Origin: Meloidogyne chitwoodi
Taxonomy: Eukaryota; Nematoda; Chromadorea; Rhabditida; Meloidogynidae
NCBI GenBank assembly: GCA_015183035.1
Contig: JACZZP010000008.1
Span: 1 to 64,000 of the forward strand
DNA length: 64,000 nucleotides
Direction: 5' to 3'
Made by a program: the position numbers and the translations under genes. How positions within the stretch are numbered: the first letter of the stretch is position 1; every line of letters begins with the position of its first letter. Under the pieces are notes generated by a model. It made no database searches, had not been told where the DNA came from, and saw only the letters and a program-made list of their open reading frames with translations. Shown here in pieces: positions 33,989 to 45,944 of the stretch.

Positions 33989-34467
33989 GAATTTTACAAA
34001 TATTTATGTGTAACCTATAAATCGATCTAATTTCAGATAATTTTTTGTAAAGATAATACACAGAAAGAGAAATCATTTTTCTTTTCTATTTCATAAATCT
34101 ACTTTCTGATATCAATCCTTACATCTGTAGATTTCATTTCACTGATTTTTTATAAAGAAATAAAATGAACATAAATATATATTCTTACACAAAAAGAGAA
34201 AGAACGTTAGTTCTTTCTGATAGGATATACATTAGTTAGTAACAACTGTTAAGTAACTAGTATTTGAGTAATTCCCATGTTTTTTTCATTACTCATAGGT
34301 TTTTTCAACATACATATGTTCATCGATGAACATCATAAAAACATAAAATGCATTTAAACCAATTAAATGAAGGTATCAGCAAAAATATTATTGAAAACAT
34401 TATGTTGGCGATCGTTTATCTGATTTTATAACATCTATATTCACTACTATTTACATAATTCCAACTA

Positions 34468-37400
34468 ATGGGAACGAAGCGTCAACTTCATGAACGATCA
34501 CCACCCGGATTTGAAATTGTACCTGCCAGTCAAAGAAGGCGTCTTTCTTTTTCTAACTGCGATTTATCAGATAATCAACAATTAAAGGCGCTCTATGAAT
34601 TATGCCTTGGTACTTTTTAGTTTTAATAGGTTGAAATCAGTTTAGTCAAAACCCCAGTTATTCGCAAGAAAATAAATAGTAATTATGCACCCCATTTATT
34701 CGCAAGAAAAAATTTACACCAAAAAATGATTTGAACATACATAATATTTCATATGAATAAATGCGGTGTTTACCTAAAGTAAACAAATTCGTATTCTTTA
34801 ATATCTAGTGTTTAAACTCACATTAAAGATCAAGTACTGCGAGGTCTACACCCCGTTTCGAGGGACACTGCCATTCGGCTTGCTTCCATTCAATGCTTTA
34901 TACAATATGGACCTTTTTATGAAGGTGTACAAAGCAATATCCGGTTTGTATAAATCTTACTATTAGTATTTTTGGTTAGACTTCGCGTAAAAATTTAAAA
35001 CTATTTTTTTTTGCATTTTAAGGGCTTTCAATTTACTTCCTAAAGAATATTTTCATGCAAGAGAACATGAGAAGAACATAATTGAGGTGATATATCAAAA
35101 AGGCTAGTATGAGTATTATATTATTTAGCAATATCGAAGTTTAATTTTTCCAACTGAAATAGCAGCACAACGGAAATATTGTGATATATGTAAGAATCTT
35201 CCTACTTACGGGATGATTTTTTTCAACGTGAGGGAGCCAATTCGCAATAGTGAGTAATTTTGCATATATTTTATTTATCAGAATTAAGTCCGAATTATTT
35301 TCTTATAACGCCAGCCTAGCTATTACCAATATGTATTATTTTCTAATTCCATTCTTCTCAGGGTTGCTTCCTCGCTTATTAGGTGTGAATAAAGAATGCG
35401 TCATGAGCGTCGACAAAAAAAACAAGGTTAAAAGTTTAATCAATACATAGTAGGCACAAGAAATTTTTTTAGGTTGTACTCAAGTCCTGGCCTCTTGAAC
35501 AAATTCGAAGATGGGCTGCATCGCCAAACACCTTCAATATTGTTAGTTTTTATTTAATTTTTACATATTTTATTAATATAACACATTTATTAGGACTTTG
35601 GTGATTACCAAGATGGATATTACTCTGTTCAGACGGTTTGTTTTAAATTATAATCTCAATAAAGTTTTTTAATAACATCCACCCTTTCAAAAATACGTTA
35701 TATTTTTTCTTGAAATATATTAAATCTTTATTACTAGTCTGAAGGAGAAAAGATCAAAAAACTTATAGCCGAATTTGTTGATATTATTATCATCAAAAAA
35801 CAACTAGTTGATCCATTTGGTTTGGAAGGAGACGAGGGTGCAATTATGATTGAGGATTTTGTTCATCGCGCCCGTTCAGTTCCTCTCTCAACAGAAGAAT
35901 TACAAATAATCCAGGCGAATATTAAAGATAGACGAATGTCTCCTATTATTCATAAACGTAATGAATTAACTTCTCCGGAATGTTTTGTACCTTCAACTGA
36001 GGAACAGAATTTAATTAAAGTATGAATTTTTATATTTAGTGGTGTTAATGTTTTTTAAATATTTCCTCATCTTTTATGCTTTCAGATTAGCATGATTTTA
36101 ATTAGATTAACTTCATATATTAATTCAGCATTACCGCCCAATGACAGTTCCTCTACCGATTGCAGAGTCACCTAAGAGTTTTCAACGACTTCCCAGCGCT
36201 CCTCCTGTAATAAGCATCGCTCAAGTAGCACCTTCGGAATCTCCTGCCCAATGGACTTTTAGTCACATAGAACGTTGCGAACAACCACCGATTTTGTATG
36301 ATGTAGAAAAAAATTCAACTAAAAATTTGCCAGGCAACTTTGTTTTAAAATAAATATTTTGAAAGGTTGAAGACCTAAACATTTCTAAAACTGAAAAATT
36401 CATATTATTTTCAAATCATTCAGATATACAAGAAAATTTTCAACTCCCACCTACATTGCTGCCTCCGCCTGTTTTTGTTGAAATCATTGATAGTTCTGAA
36501 GGTATATTGTTTTTTAATTAAAATTTGGGTCCTTCAAAAATATATTATTTCCATAAAATTACTTTCCTTCTAGACACTACTGTCATTAATGTTCTACCTA
36601 ACAGTAGTTTCTATGTTAAGTCTAAATTATGGCGCCTAAATAGAAATTATCCTATCAATAATATTAAAAGAGTTATATAAATACCTATGTGCCTAATCTA
36701 TAAATATTTAGAAAAGCAGCGCTTTCAACCTTCAACTTTGCCATCTTTTCCCAAAATTGATACAATAGTTGATCGAGTTCAGCAAAATCACTTTTCAGCC
36801 TTTACTTCCAATCAAATTGCATATGAAATCTGCCACGTACTTTCTGAAAGTTTAAGATTTACATGATTATTTTATTTTTCAGAAGGAAGGAATCTCGTAT
36901 CGGTCTTATGAACAGCACTTTGAAAACACTAAAGATCTTCAGGCACTTAATGAGACAATCGAACATACTACTCTACGATTATTTGAATTCAGTAAAGGCA
37001 CTTTTAGCTTCAATCCATCATTAAAGATTGAAGAAAATGCATCGGCCATTAGATTAGATAGCATTCGTCACAAATCAATCCTCTTCCTAGCCTGTTGTGC
37101 GCAGGTTTATTTATATCTGTTAAATTTTATATTTTTTTGTTTTCTTATAGGCAATTGAATGGACATCCGAATCCCAGCGTTTTGGTCCTAAATATGGTAG
37201 TGCATGTAAGGCCATCCACCAAGGAGGAGACTTTTTATGCGATATTTTGCAGTATGCCATATTTTAAAATTAAATAATTTATCTTAAAATATATCCAATT
37301 TATATATAAATTATTTAGTGCCACAAAAGAACTGATTGCGATTGTTTCAAATGAGAATTTCACTACACAATTACTTTCATTGGTGGATTCCGTTACTGAT

Positions 37401-38406
37401 GCATTTGTATCTTTTTTAGGTATGTTTCTTCTTATTTTTATTTATTTTCACTTACTACTATTTAAAAAACAATTTTGCTAACAATTTTTTGGAGCAACAT
37501 AAACGATAATTTTTCGGATTCAGTTTAAACTTTATTTTAATTATTTTTTTTTCTTATTTAAGGCAAATTACACCCTGAAGCTAATGAAAAGCGTTCACAC
37601 TTTCTTTCATCGGCTAATCTTCTTGGTGAAAATGTTTTTATTTTGTTAAATTCATTAAATGCGGATGAAATTGAATCTACTGAAGAACAGAACTTCTTCA
37701 TTGCATTAAATGAGGCTATTCAAACAGTTGCAAACTCTGCTGCTGGATTAGTACTTCAGTTAAACATTTAGAAATTTTTTCAGTTTTGTTATATTATGGA
37801 TTTTTAGGGCGAAAACTCTGCCTGGATCGCCTACCGAGTTGTCAAAAGAGATTATTATTAAAGCTGCAACACGTGTCGCATTATCTACCAGGTAATTTAA
37901 AAATATGGTCAATATATTTGCATGATTAATTTTCAACATTTAAAATTTCTAATCTTAAGTGAGACAATTGCTCTTACTCGTGTATTAACTTCAATTATGG
38001 CTCATCCCGCCTGCCAAAGAAGGGTTCGTAGTTTTTTATCCAGAAGTATACTGAAGCTTATTCCCTTTTAATTTTTTGCATATTATCCCGAGACATCATA
38101 TCACTAATAAAAGAGATTGTACTAATATAGACAAAATTGGGTATTGTTTTGAGCTTACTCCTTCAGTATTACTCTATTTAAAATAATTTATTTATTTTCT
38201 AAACGTTTGTTAATGTAATCTTTAAGATTCAAAGGGCAGCTAACTATGTATTTAACTCAACTAAGGAATTATTAGAACTGGCAAAATCAGATGCATTTGA
38301 TCATTTTTCGGTGACTGGTGGCATAGAACACTACGAAAACTTACAAAGGCATGCATTAAATTTAGAAATGTCATTGGATCAATTAATAGTGAAAATAAAG
38401 GCATAA
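34468..38406 (+). CDS. Short talin-like protein (FERM F2-F3 plus start of rod)
   Basis: Talin links integrin tails to actin. After a non-talin N-terminus (MGTKRQLHERSPPGFEIV) exons match talin F2 (LRGLHPVSRDTAIRLASIQ, LLPKEYFHAREHEKN) and F3 (RLLGVNKECVMSVDKKNK, RRWAASPNTFNI, DFGDYQDGYYSVQT, then LEGDEG). F3 is the integrin-binding PTB-like fold. A Pro-rich linker follows (LPPPVFVEI), then rod bundles R1-R2 (NFFIALNEAIQTVANSAAGL, AATRVALSTSETIALTRVL) ending IVKIKA at TAA 38404. F0 and F1 and most of the roughly 13-bundle rod, including the main actin-binding site, are absent, so it is about one third of talin. Exon junctions are in frame. A genuine short paralogue or a truncated duplicate. 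Confidence 0.82.
34697..34774. mobile_element. Short MITE-like inverted repeat inside talin intron
   Basis: Starts CACCCCATTTATTCGCAAG and ends GAATAAATGCGGTG. It shares termini with the copy at 33865-33988 and sits in the first intron of the talin-like gene. The phrase ttattcgcaag also occurs just upstream at about 34653. Confidence 0.5.
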
Positions 38407-38494
38407 ATTTATCTATTATAGAAAATAATACTACAGATTCTAGTATACTTTTATATTTACATAAACTGATAAATTTTTACAAATATTTTTCTTC

Positions 38495-39109
38495 GGTACT
38501 TATGCCCTTATTCCACCCCCCTCCTTCTTCAATGCCGCGCCCTTTTTTTACTGCGCCGAAAAAATATTCTAGACTGCTTGATTGAAATTGCCTTAGGAAA
38601 ACTTTGATGTGTAAATATGTATATATTTATAAATTAATAAAAAAAGAAAACAAAACAACAGAAATTAAAAAGGAGGCATAAAATTGTTAAACCCATTCAA
38701 AATATCATCAAAAACAGATTTGTTGTTGATATTGGACGAGCGACGGAACAAAAATTCATCAATATATATCCACGAAGATGCTGGCGATGGATCCCACATT
38801 TCTCACAATTACGTTCTTGATGCAAAATCCCACGTCGTTGAAAGAATCTAATGCTTCCTAATTCATGATCACCGTTTCCAAGTTCATTAATATTACGAAT
38901 TAATTGATCATAGTTCATTTTAATAATGTTTTTATTTTTTAAAATGATGGCACAAATAGTAACGCTATCATTTTAAATTTAACATGCCTTTACACATCAA
39001 AGTTTTCCTAAGGCAATTTCAATCAAGCAGTCTAGAATATTTTTTCGGCGCAGTAAAAAAAGGGCGCGGCATTGAAGAAGGACGGGGGTGGAATAAGGGC
39101 ATAAGTACC
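38495..39109. mobile_element. Merlin-like DNA transposon, deleted
   Basis: 615 bp with 121-bp terminal inverted repeats (38495-38615 and 38989-39109) beginning GGTACTTATGCCC, flanked by an exact 8-bp duplication TTTTCTTC (38487-38494 and 39110-39117). The minus-strand interior encodes a piece like the N-terminus of IS1016/ISXO2-type transposases: MNYDQLIRNIN, then IRFFQRRGILHQERNCEKCG (38760-38918), after which the frame decays. Merlin elements typically have 8-9-bp duplications and this transposase type. The catalytic core is gone, so mobilisation would need help. Confidence 0.82.
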
Positions 39110-39484
39110 TTTTCTTCATATAAAAGTACGCGTGCGTGCGCTCATTGTTTTACTGTTAGTACAATTTTTACGTTAATCTTGATGTTTGTAACCATTGGAA
39201 ACAAAAGCAGAGTTTGAATTCCATTTATAAAATAGATGTGAATTTTTCGGATTAGCGTGGGAGCAAGAAAGGAATAAAGTGTGGATTTAAAATAAAGATG
39301 GTGCGACTACTCACAACAGACTAAAAGCAAAAGAAAGGTTATTACTTAATTTCATAGACAATAAAAATTTTACTTGTTAGATTTATAAAGGTAACTGAAA
39401 TTTTTGAAGCAACAGAATTAAATTTTACGTTTCTACTTATTTATTGCCTAATAATTAAAATTATTAATGAAGTTAGACTAATTA

Positions 39485-42400
39485 ATGAACTTTTCGTCGT
39501 CTGGAGGTGTTGGTTCTCTTCTCTCCACCTCATTAAGTCCTGGAACTAGTGAAGCAAGTATCCCGCGTGCTATCTCGCCACTTCTTCAACGACACTCGGA
39601 AGAACATCCTGAACGAGAAGAGCAAGAATTTTTTGAGTATCGTCGTCGAACAGCTTCTTTAAATGGTTTTTATTTTATTAGTTATTTTATAAATTCACGC
39701 AGAACAACATGTTGAACAGACTTGTGAACCTTTAAATTCGTTAACGGTATCTTCAAAAATGCTTAATAGCCAATCGAACACGGAAAATATGATACCTGCT
39801 CCATTGCCTACGGACTTTTTTCATGGGAGTCTTCTAGAAAAGGTTTGTATTAAAAACCAAATGTATAGATCAAAAAGATAAACGAAAGTTACATGACCCT
39901 TTAGTCTAAAAAGTTTAAGATGTTCGACAACAGATTCAGAACTTTACGAGAGCGGAAGGCAGCGAAACCAACTCTTAAAAGCAAGGTATAAATTTCAATT
40001 CTTTAATAAAATTTTCCTATTATATAAAAAGTACAGAAAAAAATTAAAATAATTTTCAGGTTTACAACTTTCTGGAAAGGTTTAAACTTGATTTTAAGAT
40101 TTAATTTACCTAGTACATATTAATTTCAAGACCTACTGGATGGAAATGCTTTCTTTATCATTTCAGGTTATTTTAGTTCTACTTCGTGTATTAATTTTCA
40201 TTAAAAAAATTTTTTAACTTTAGCTTTAGTATTTTTTCTTTTGTTCAGTGTGTTCATATTGGTTCTCCTTTGTCTTATTCTCAGCGTACTTTCAACTGTA
40301 GAATCATATAGTAAACATGCATCCGAGGCTCTCTTTTTGATGGTTGGTTAGTTTTATTAAACTCAAAACGAAAAACCTTGATGGCGCACGACTCGAATAT
40401 CGCCATTCTAACGAGTTATGTTATAAAACTTTAAATTTTATATTTAAGGAGGTTTTTCTTGTACTTTTCTTTGGGATCGAATATAGCATCCGTTTGTGGG
40501 GTTTGTTTATGCGATAATGTTATTTATTTTTTATTTTTATAGCAGCAGGATGCCGTTCTAAATACCTTGGATTATTTGGGCGTCTAAAGGTTTATAGATT
40601 ATCAGCAACCTTCTTAAATAATTAGTGGAATTTTATAGTTTGCTCGAAAGCCTATCTCCATTATTGGTTAGTTTTCGGAATACAACATTTAGTCTTTGTT
40701 TTTTCATTTAGATTTCTGCGTTGTCATTGCCAGTATTTTTGTTATTTCTGTAGGGAGCGAAGGAAAAGTATTTGCTACAAGTGCCATCCGGTTAATAATA
40801 AAAAATTTAACATTCTTTTGTTTTAGGAAATCTTTGATAAATTAAATTTATTTTAGCGGAGTCCGCTTTTTACAAATTTTGCGAATGTTGCATGTTGATA
40901 GGCAAGGCGGCACTTGGTAATTTATTATTAATAAAGAAATAATGTAATAAAATTTAGGAGATTGCTTGGCTCAGTGGTCTTCATCCATAGACAGGTTTTC
41001 ATTTACTTTTTTCCGATAATAAAATTAAAAGTAAAGGAATTGATAACAACTTTATACATTGGCTTTCTTGGTCTAATTTTCTCATCATATTTTGTCTATC
41101 TGGCTGAGAAGGATACACAGCAGATTGGACCTGATGGGCGTCCAGCATTTGGAAGCTACGCTGATGCACTTTGGTGGGGAGTGGTTAGTTTGATAATTTT
41201 TGAAAGAAATGTTATTCACATGGTAAAAAACTTATTAAGATTACGATGACAACAATTGGCTATGGAGATGTTGTACCACAAACTTGGATTGGGAGAATTG
41301 TAGCCTCTTGTTTTGCTATATTTGCAATAAGTTTTTTTGCTCTACCCGCAGTAATAAAAATATAAAATAAAGTGGTAGAATATTTTTAAAAATTTTAGGG
41401 AATCCTTGGATCAGGCTTTGCGTTGAAGGTGCAGCAAAAACAAAGACAAAAACATTTTAATCGGCAAATTCCAGCCGCTGCAACCCTTATTCAATGTATT
41501 TGGCGCTGTCATGCATCCGATAAACATTCGAAATCAATCGCTACTTGGTTTGTTTTGAAAGCATTATAAATATAAGCTAGGTCCATGCCGCCAGAGACCC
41601 ATTCTGTAGTTTAATCTAATAAGCTTGAGGTTTTATTGCAGGGATGAAGCTTTTATTTACACTTTATTTTATTCTAAACAAAATTAAATTTAAATACTTT
41701 TTCGGGCAAATTCACATTGATCCGCTGGCAGCACAAAAACAACAGAGGCATACAAGGAGAAGGAGTAATGTTGCTAATTGTCTTAGTAATGGATGCGGAA
41801 ATACATTTAGAGCTCCTTCTGCTTCAACGTCGGCATGTGGTCAACAGAGAGGATCGATTTCTACAAAAAAGTATTACTCAATGACTCAGATGTGGCGGGG
41901 AGGAAGATCAGTTTTGACCAGGTTGCGTTTTAATTCGTTTATTTTTTTATGAATAAGATCTTTAGAATTTTGTTCAGTCATGGTTTAATATTTTATAAAT
42001 TTTCAGGAAAAATGGCAGCTTTTATCGTAGAAAACATCCTCATGTAACATTACAACAACACACAAATGTTGATTCCATTGAGCATGTCGAAAATACAACA
42101 GAAAATGAGTCGCCACGAACAAAGCCATCATTTTCCGACTCCAAATCAGTTGATCAATACGAAGGAAACGATGAATTCACAAACTCTGTACTTACGCTTA
42201 CGAGAATCGGACACATTTGTGAACTAACCGAGATACATAAAAATGCTATACGAGCAATTCGTAAAATAAAATATTTTGTTGCCAGACGGAAATTTCAACA
42301 GGCGAAAAAACCTTATGACGTTTGTGCTTGGAAATTTTATTATCATATTCTGTGCTTTAGGTTCGCGATGTTCTTGAGCAATATTCTCAAGGACATCTAA

Positions 42401-43079
42401 ATATGATGGTTAGAATTAAAGAACTGCAAAGAAGGTGAGTATATAAACTTGGTAAACACAATCTAAAATATACTCTTTAATATAAAGACTAGATCAGACT
42501 CTTGGAAAACCTGGTCAATATCAAGCAAACAATTGTAGAAAACCTTATACAATGACTATTGGTTCACGAATTTCCCGAATTGAAATGCAGGCAAGTTGTG
42601 GAGTTAAAAGCGACTCATTATAAAAGCCAAATAATTGAATTAGTTTAGTTGAATTCAATGGATAGAAAATTTGAGACGACTACTCGCATACTTCAGTGAG
42701 TTATTTTATCGCTTTTGTTAATAAAATATTGTTAATGATAGAAAATTCAGAATCGGGTTTAAACTCTGACTTGTAATGGGGGGCAGTCGACGTACAAACG
42801 AAAACATTAAATCCAGGCACCTTTAAAGACAAATTTATCACCTTTTTCAATAGGAATATTTATCGAGCAATCCAACAAAATGTTAACCAAGGATTGACAC
42901 AACAGAAGCGCTCCTTGAGTCCAATACCTTCTGCACCCGGTGATGTAGTCGATCCTTTTGTAGGATCAAATATCGCAAGTACTAGAAGAGCATCTGAACT
43001 TTCAGTTTCAGTTCTTGGATTGCAAGGACGACGAAAATCGGAATTCTTGGTACCAGTAGAACCGCATTTTGAATTTTAA
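39485..43079 (+). CDS. KCNQ/KQT-type voltage-gated potassium channel
   Basis: Tetrameric plasma-membrane K+ channel of the M-current family. After a Ser-rich cytoplasmic N-terminus (ATG 39485), exons give [17 protein letters not shown] before S1, S1 with [18 protein letters not shown]2 [31 protein letters not shown] leading into S3, and S4 [20 protein letters not shown]5 follows ([20 protein letters not shown]), then the pore [17 protein letters not shown] and S6 [20 protein letters not shown]. The C-terminus has the calmodulin-binding helices A ([19 protein letters not shown]) and B ([22 protein letters not shown]), then the assembly coil ([20 protein letters not shown]), ending FEF at TAA 43077. 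S4 has His where vertebrate KCNQ has Arg near its end. Complete by landmarks. Confidence 0.93.
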
Positions 43080-43184
43080 AAGAAATACTTGTTAATTGTG
43101 AAACAACTGTAAAATAAATGTCAAAATCTATAATTGATTTTAATCGTGATAATTTAACGGTTTCTTATCTCATTTATATTTTCT

Positions 43185-43383
43185 TAGTGATTCCGCGACT
43201 TTTTGAATGATATCCTGAATGCGTGGCGTCGAATAATTTGTGTCCCTTGTGTTCGCACATTGGAAAATGGTTTTACTGATGGCTTTGCCAATTTCAATGT
43301 TGAGTTGAAGCGGATTAACAGTTGTGAGCGAATGATCAAAATTTTCCAAGCTTCTCCAGATGAAAGTGGCTTAAAGAAGTAAA
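43185..43383. other. Possible coding exon, strand unresolved
   Basis: Both strands are open for about 60 codons. Plus reads FLNDILNAWRRIICVPCVR and ERMIKIFQASPDESGLKK to TAA after a ttttcttag acceptor. Minus reads DHSLTTVNPLQLNIEIGKAI, then IQDIIQKVAESLRKYK to a stop, and could pair with a minus exon at 43565-43837. No family recognised on either strand. Confidence 0.3.
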
Positions 43384-43564
43384 CAAAAAGCTATTATACC
43401 TGCCTTTCGTTCTGTCACCCCTTGGATTAAATCTTATTGGCTGAGATTTGCGATAAGAGTGATTGTTTTTGATGATTATTAGAACATTCTGTTATATATA
43501 CATATTTTAACATTCATTGAGTAAGTTAAAAGGTATATGGCGCAAGTCCAATAAAAATTTAATA

Positions 43565-43837
43565 TTAATGCACAAAAATTAGGTGAGGTGTCAGAACGAA
43601 AAATACTTTCCTACGGTTCTTTTGGATTAAAAATACCTCTAATGGTCTCCCACCTCCAATCGTCTTTCGCCCATCAGCCAAGTATTTTGCGCTACTATTC
43701 CTACTCTCCTGGCCTCCTAATTTTGCTATCATTAAATTTTCCTCAGGCGATAACGGGAAACTAAAATGCCTTTTTGAGGGCGGTAATTTATAAAATTCAA
43801 TCGGTGAATCACAAGGGATATTAAAAAGGCTAATCAT
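43565..43837 (-). CDS. Hypothetical protein exon
   Basis: A minus-strand frame of up to 90 codons from ATG 43837: MISLFNIPCDSPIEFYKLPP, then SFPLSPEENLMIAKLGGQES. The Ser/Pro-rich composition and codon pattern look coding, and the frame could splice to the minus reading at 43185-43383. No domain recognised; it may be a small unknown gene convergent with the KCNQ gene. Confidence 0.3.
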   Translation of the reverse strand: MISLFNIPCDSPIEFYKLPPSKRHFSFPLSPEENLMIAKLGGQESRNSSAKYLADGRKTIGGGRPLEVFLIQKNRRKVFFVLTPHLIFVH

Positions 43838-44356
43838 AAAATCTTCAAAATAAAGGATGAATCAATAAATTTCCTGAAAAATTTTAAAAAAATTTAAATC
43901 TAATATGTAAAGAAAGGCAAGGAATTTTATTCAAATATTCTCCTATTTACATGTTTATTCAGTTATTAAATATTAGAGAGCGTCTTTAAACATGAATGCT
44001 TTAATTTCCAAAGACATGTCAGTTAGTAAGTTTAAATCATGTTACTTTCACCATTTGTTTGTTTACACAAGCATTATATACGCAACGAATATTTGCCCCT
44101 TAAATATTTTGGCACGGAACTGTCCAATTAAATGTATGCTGAACTGGCGGCACTTAATCGACCTGCGCAAAGGTTTTGCAAATAGCGGCACTGAAAAGTC
44201 CAACCACATTTTTCTTTGTTTACGTTGAATGGCTTCTTGGTTTTTTAGATAATACTTACTTTTTCACATTAGTTTTGATTCTGTAAAATTTTCTTCATGT
44301 TTTTACTTTTGTTCTTTTTAGTTCGTTTAAGAAATCTACAGAAAATCAAGCTTAGT
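43838..44356. other. Intergenic region upstream of the S27a fusion gene
   Basis: AT-rich, with an acceptor-like ttttttag at about 44321 ahead of the ATG at 44357. The only long frame (43992-44228) has no recognisable features and is probably chance. Confidence 0.35.
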
Positions 44357-45110
44357 ATGCAGGTTTTTGTCAAGACTCTCACCGGAAAAACCATTGCGCT
44401 AGATATTGGGGCTTTTGATACTGTTAAGGATGTCAAAGCCGAAATTCAAGATGTTGAAGGTATTCCTTCAAATCAACAGCGATTGGTTTATTATTTTACC
44501 AAATTTATCTCCAGTTACTTATTTTTAGATTCTGGCTGGCAAGCAACTGGAGGATTGGTGTACTTTAGCTGAGTATTCAACTATTCACCTCTCACTTAGG
44601 CAAGCTTCATTCTTAAATTTATGACTTTGTTAGACTTTGATGCAGATAATAAAGTATAGTTTTCCCCGGGCTTAACGCCTTTTGTAAAATCTTCGAAAAT
44701 TTTCATGATGGCTAATAATTATAATTTTTGTTTAGCTTGCTTGGTGGTGGAAAGAAGCGTAAGAAGAAGCAATACACTGGTCCTAAAAAACAAAAGCATG
44801 TACGCAAGAAGGTCAAGTTAGCCGTGCTTAAACTTTACAAGGTTAATTTTACGTGTTTTTTTAATGTGAAAGACTCGCATCAATTCCTACCATTGGTGCC
44901 CTCCTCATTTTACATTGTGTGTTGAACCTGGAGTCGTCTCAAGCATTTAAAGTGATCCCTTAATTTTAGATTGATGATAACGGAAAGATCCAACGCCAGC
45001 GCATTGAATGTAACTCGGCTACGTGCGGTGCCGGGATTTTTATGGCACGACACGCGGATCGACATTATTGCGGGAAATGTCACCAAACGTTGACTGAGAA
45101 GGAAGCATAA
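44357..45110 (+). CDS. RPS27A: Ubiquitin-like/ribosomal protein S27a fusion
   Basis: Fusion of a ubiquitin-like domain with small-subunit ribosomal protein eS31. Exons give [58 protein letters not shown], then across a GC-AG intron [19 protein letters not shown] and [11 protein letters not shown]. The last exon carries the zinc ribbon [24 protein letters not shown] and ends TLTEKEA (TAA 45108). The domain is clearly diverged: the canonical LVLRLRGG tail is replaced by LSLSLLGGG, so Arg72 and Arg74 are missing, and the Lys29 and Lys33 positions are Glu and Val. The S27a part keeps its four zinc Cys. Nematodes are known to have a diverged ubiquitin-like S27a gene (ubl-1 in C. elegans), which fits. 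The ubiquitin-like part probably serves as a chaperone for the ribosomal part, not as a tag. Confidence 0.9.
44600..44735 (+). other. GC-AG intron in the S27a fusion gene
   Basis: The exon ends cttag and the intron starts gcaag; the acceptor is ttgtttag at 44735. This is the only joining I found that links the ubiquitin-like end to [10 protein letters not shown] in frame. It is also the longest intron of the gene (136 nt). Confidence 0.65.
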
Positions 45111-45218
45111 GAATAAAGGTTTATTGTTTAGAAATAAATGTTGTTTTATTGCAGTTATGTTAAAATAAAATCATGTTTAATCCGAAAGTCATGGTTAATC
45201 GAAAAAATGTTTTAAATG

Positions 45219-45830
45219 CTATGCATTTTGCTTCCATTTGCTAATGTTTGCCAATTCTTTCTCCAAGTTCTTATTTTCAGTCTTTTTAAAAGTTTCTACA
45301 TATTCGGCTGCTTCTTCAACTGAGTAACTAAGAATCAGCTTTATTTGAACTCGATAGCAAAGCAAATTTAAATCACGAAGCAAAAATGATGAGTCATCCA
45401 CATTGATGAGTAGCAGAAGAATCTTAAATTTTTAATTGAAATTTGACATATTATCGTCAAGATGTTTTGGAAACTGACCCTAATTCGATATCCAGTCAAG
45501 TCACTCAATCGTGTTTCGATGTAGCCTGGATGCAGCTTATAGTATTTTGAACTAAGGTAGACAATCCCACAGTTCCGAGAGCACTCAAAATCGCACCTAT
45601 AAATAGTAAAACGCTATTTTAGCAGTCATTTAATATTTGGCTTACTTTATTTCTGAGTCCCATTCAAAGACGACATTCCGTATGTATTTGATAAGTGGAT
45701 TTCCCTCTTGCCTCTTTTTATTAATTTTCATCCTCGACAGGCAAGAGCCCGCTTTTGGCTCATTTATTGCATCAGCTCCAGGTATGACCAATTCTAATTC
45801 TGAAATTTCTCCATTGGTTGATTCTTTCAT
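45219..45830 (-). CDS. ERCC1: ERCC1-like nuclease partner lacking the HhH domain
   Basis: ERCC1 with XPF forms the structure-specific endonuclease of nucleotide-excision and crosslink repair. From ATG 45830, three exons match the ERCC1 central domain: EGNPLIKYIRNVVFEW (human RGNPVLKFVRNVPWEF), YLSSKYYKLHPGYIETRL, GYRIRILLLLINVDD, LILSYSVEEAAEYVETFK. The protein ends soon after (NISKWKQNA, TAG 45219) at about 170 residues. The C-terminal tandem helix-hairpin-helix domain, which binds XPF and DNA, is missing. It could be a truncated duplicate, or the HhH exon may lie elsewhere. It starts 114 bp after the NAA25 stop with an acceptor-like cgttag before its ATG, as in an operon. Confidence 0.8.
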
Positions 45831-45944
45831 TTTTGACTAACGTACGAAATGAATGTAACTATCAACAACTACAAATTAAAATCAATTTCGTACAACGAAC
45901 ATCAATAATACAGAAATTATACAATAATTTAAAGTTTATTTTAA

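Noticed and set aside
43992..44228. A 78-codon plus-strand gene before the S27a fusion
   Set aside because: No domain, signal or splice support; composition typical of random AT-rich sequence.
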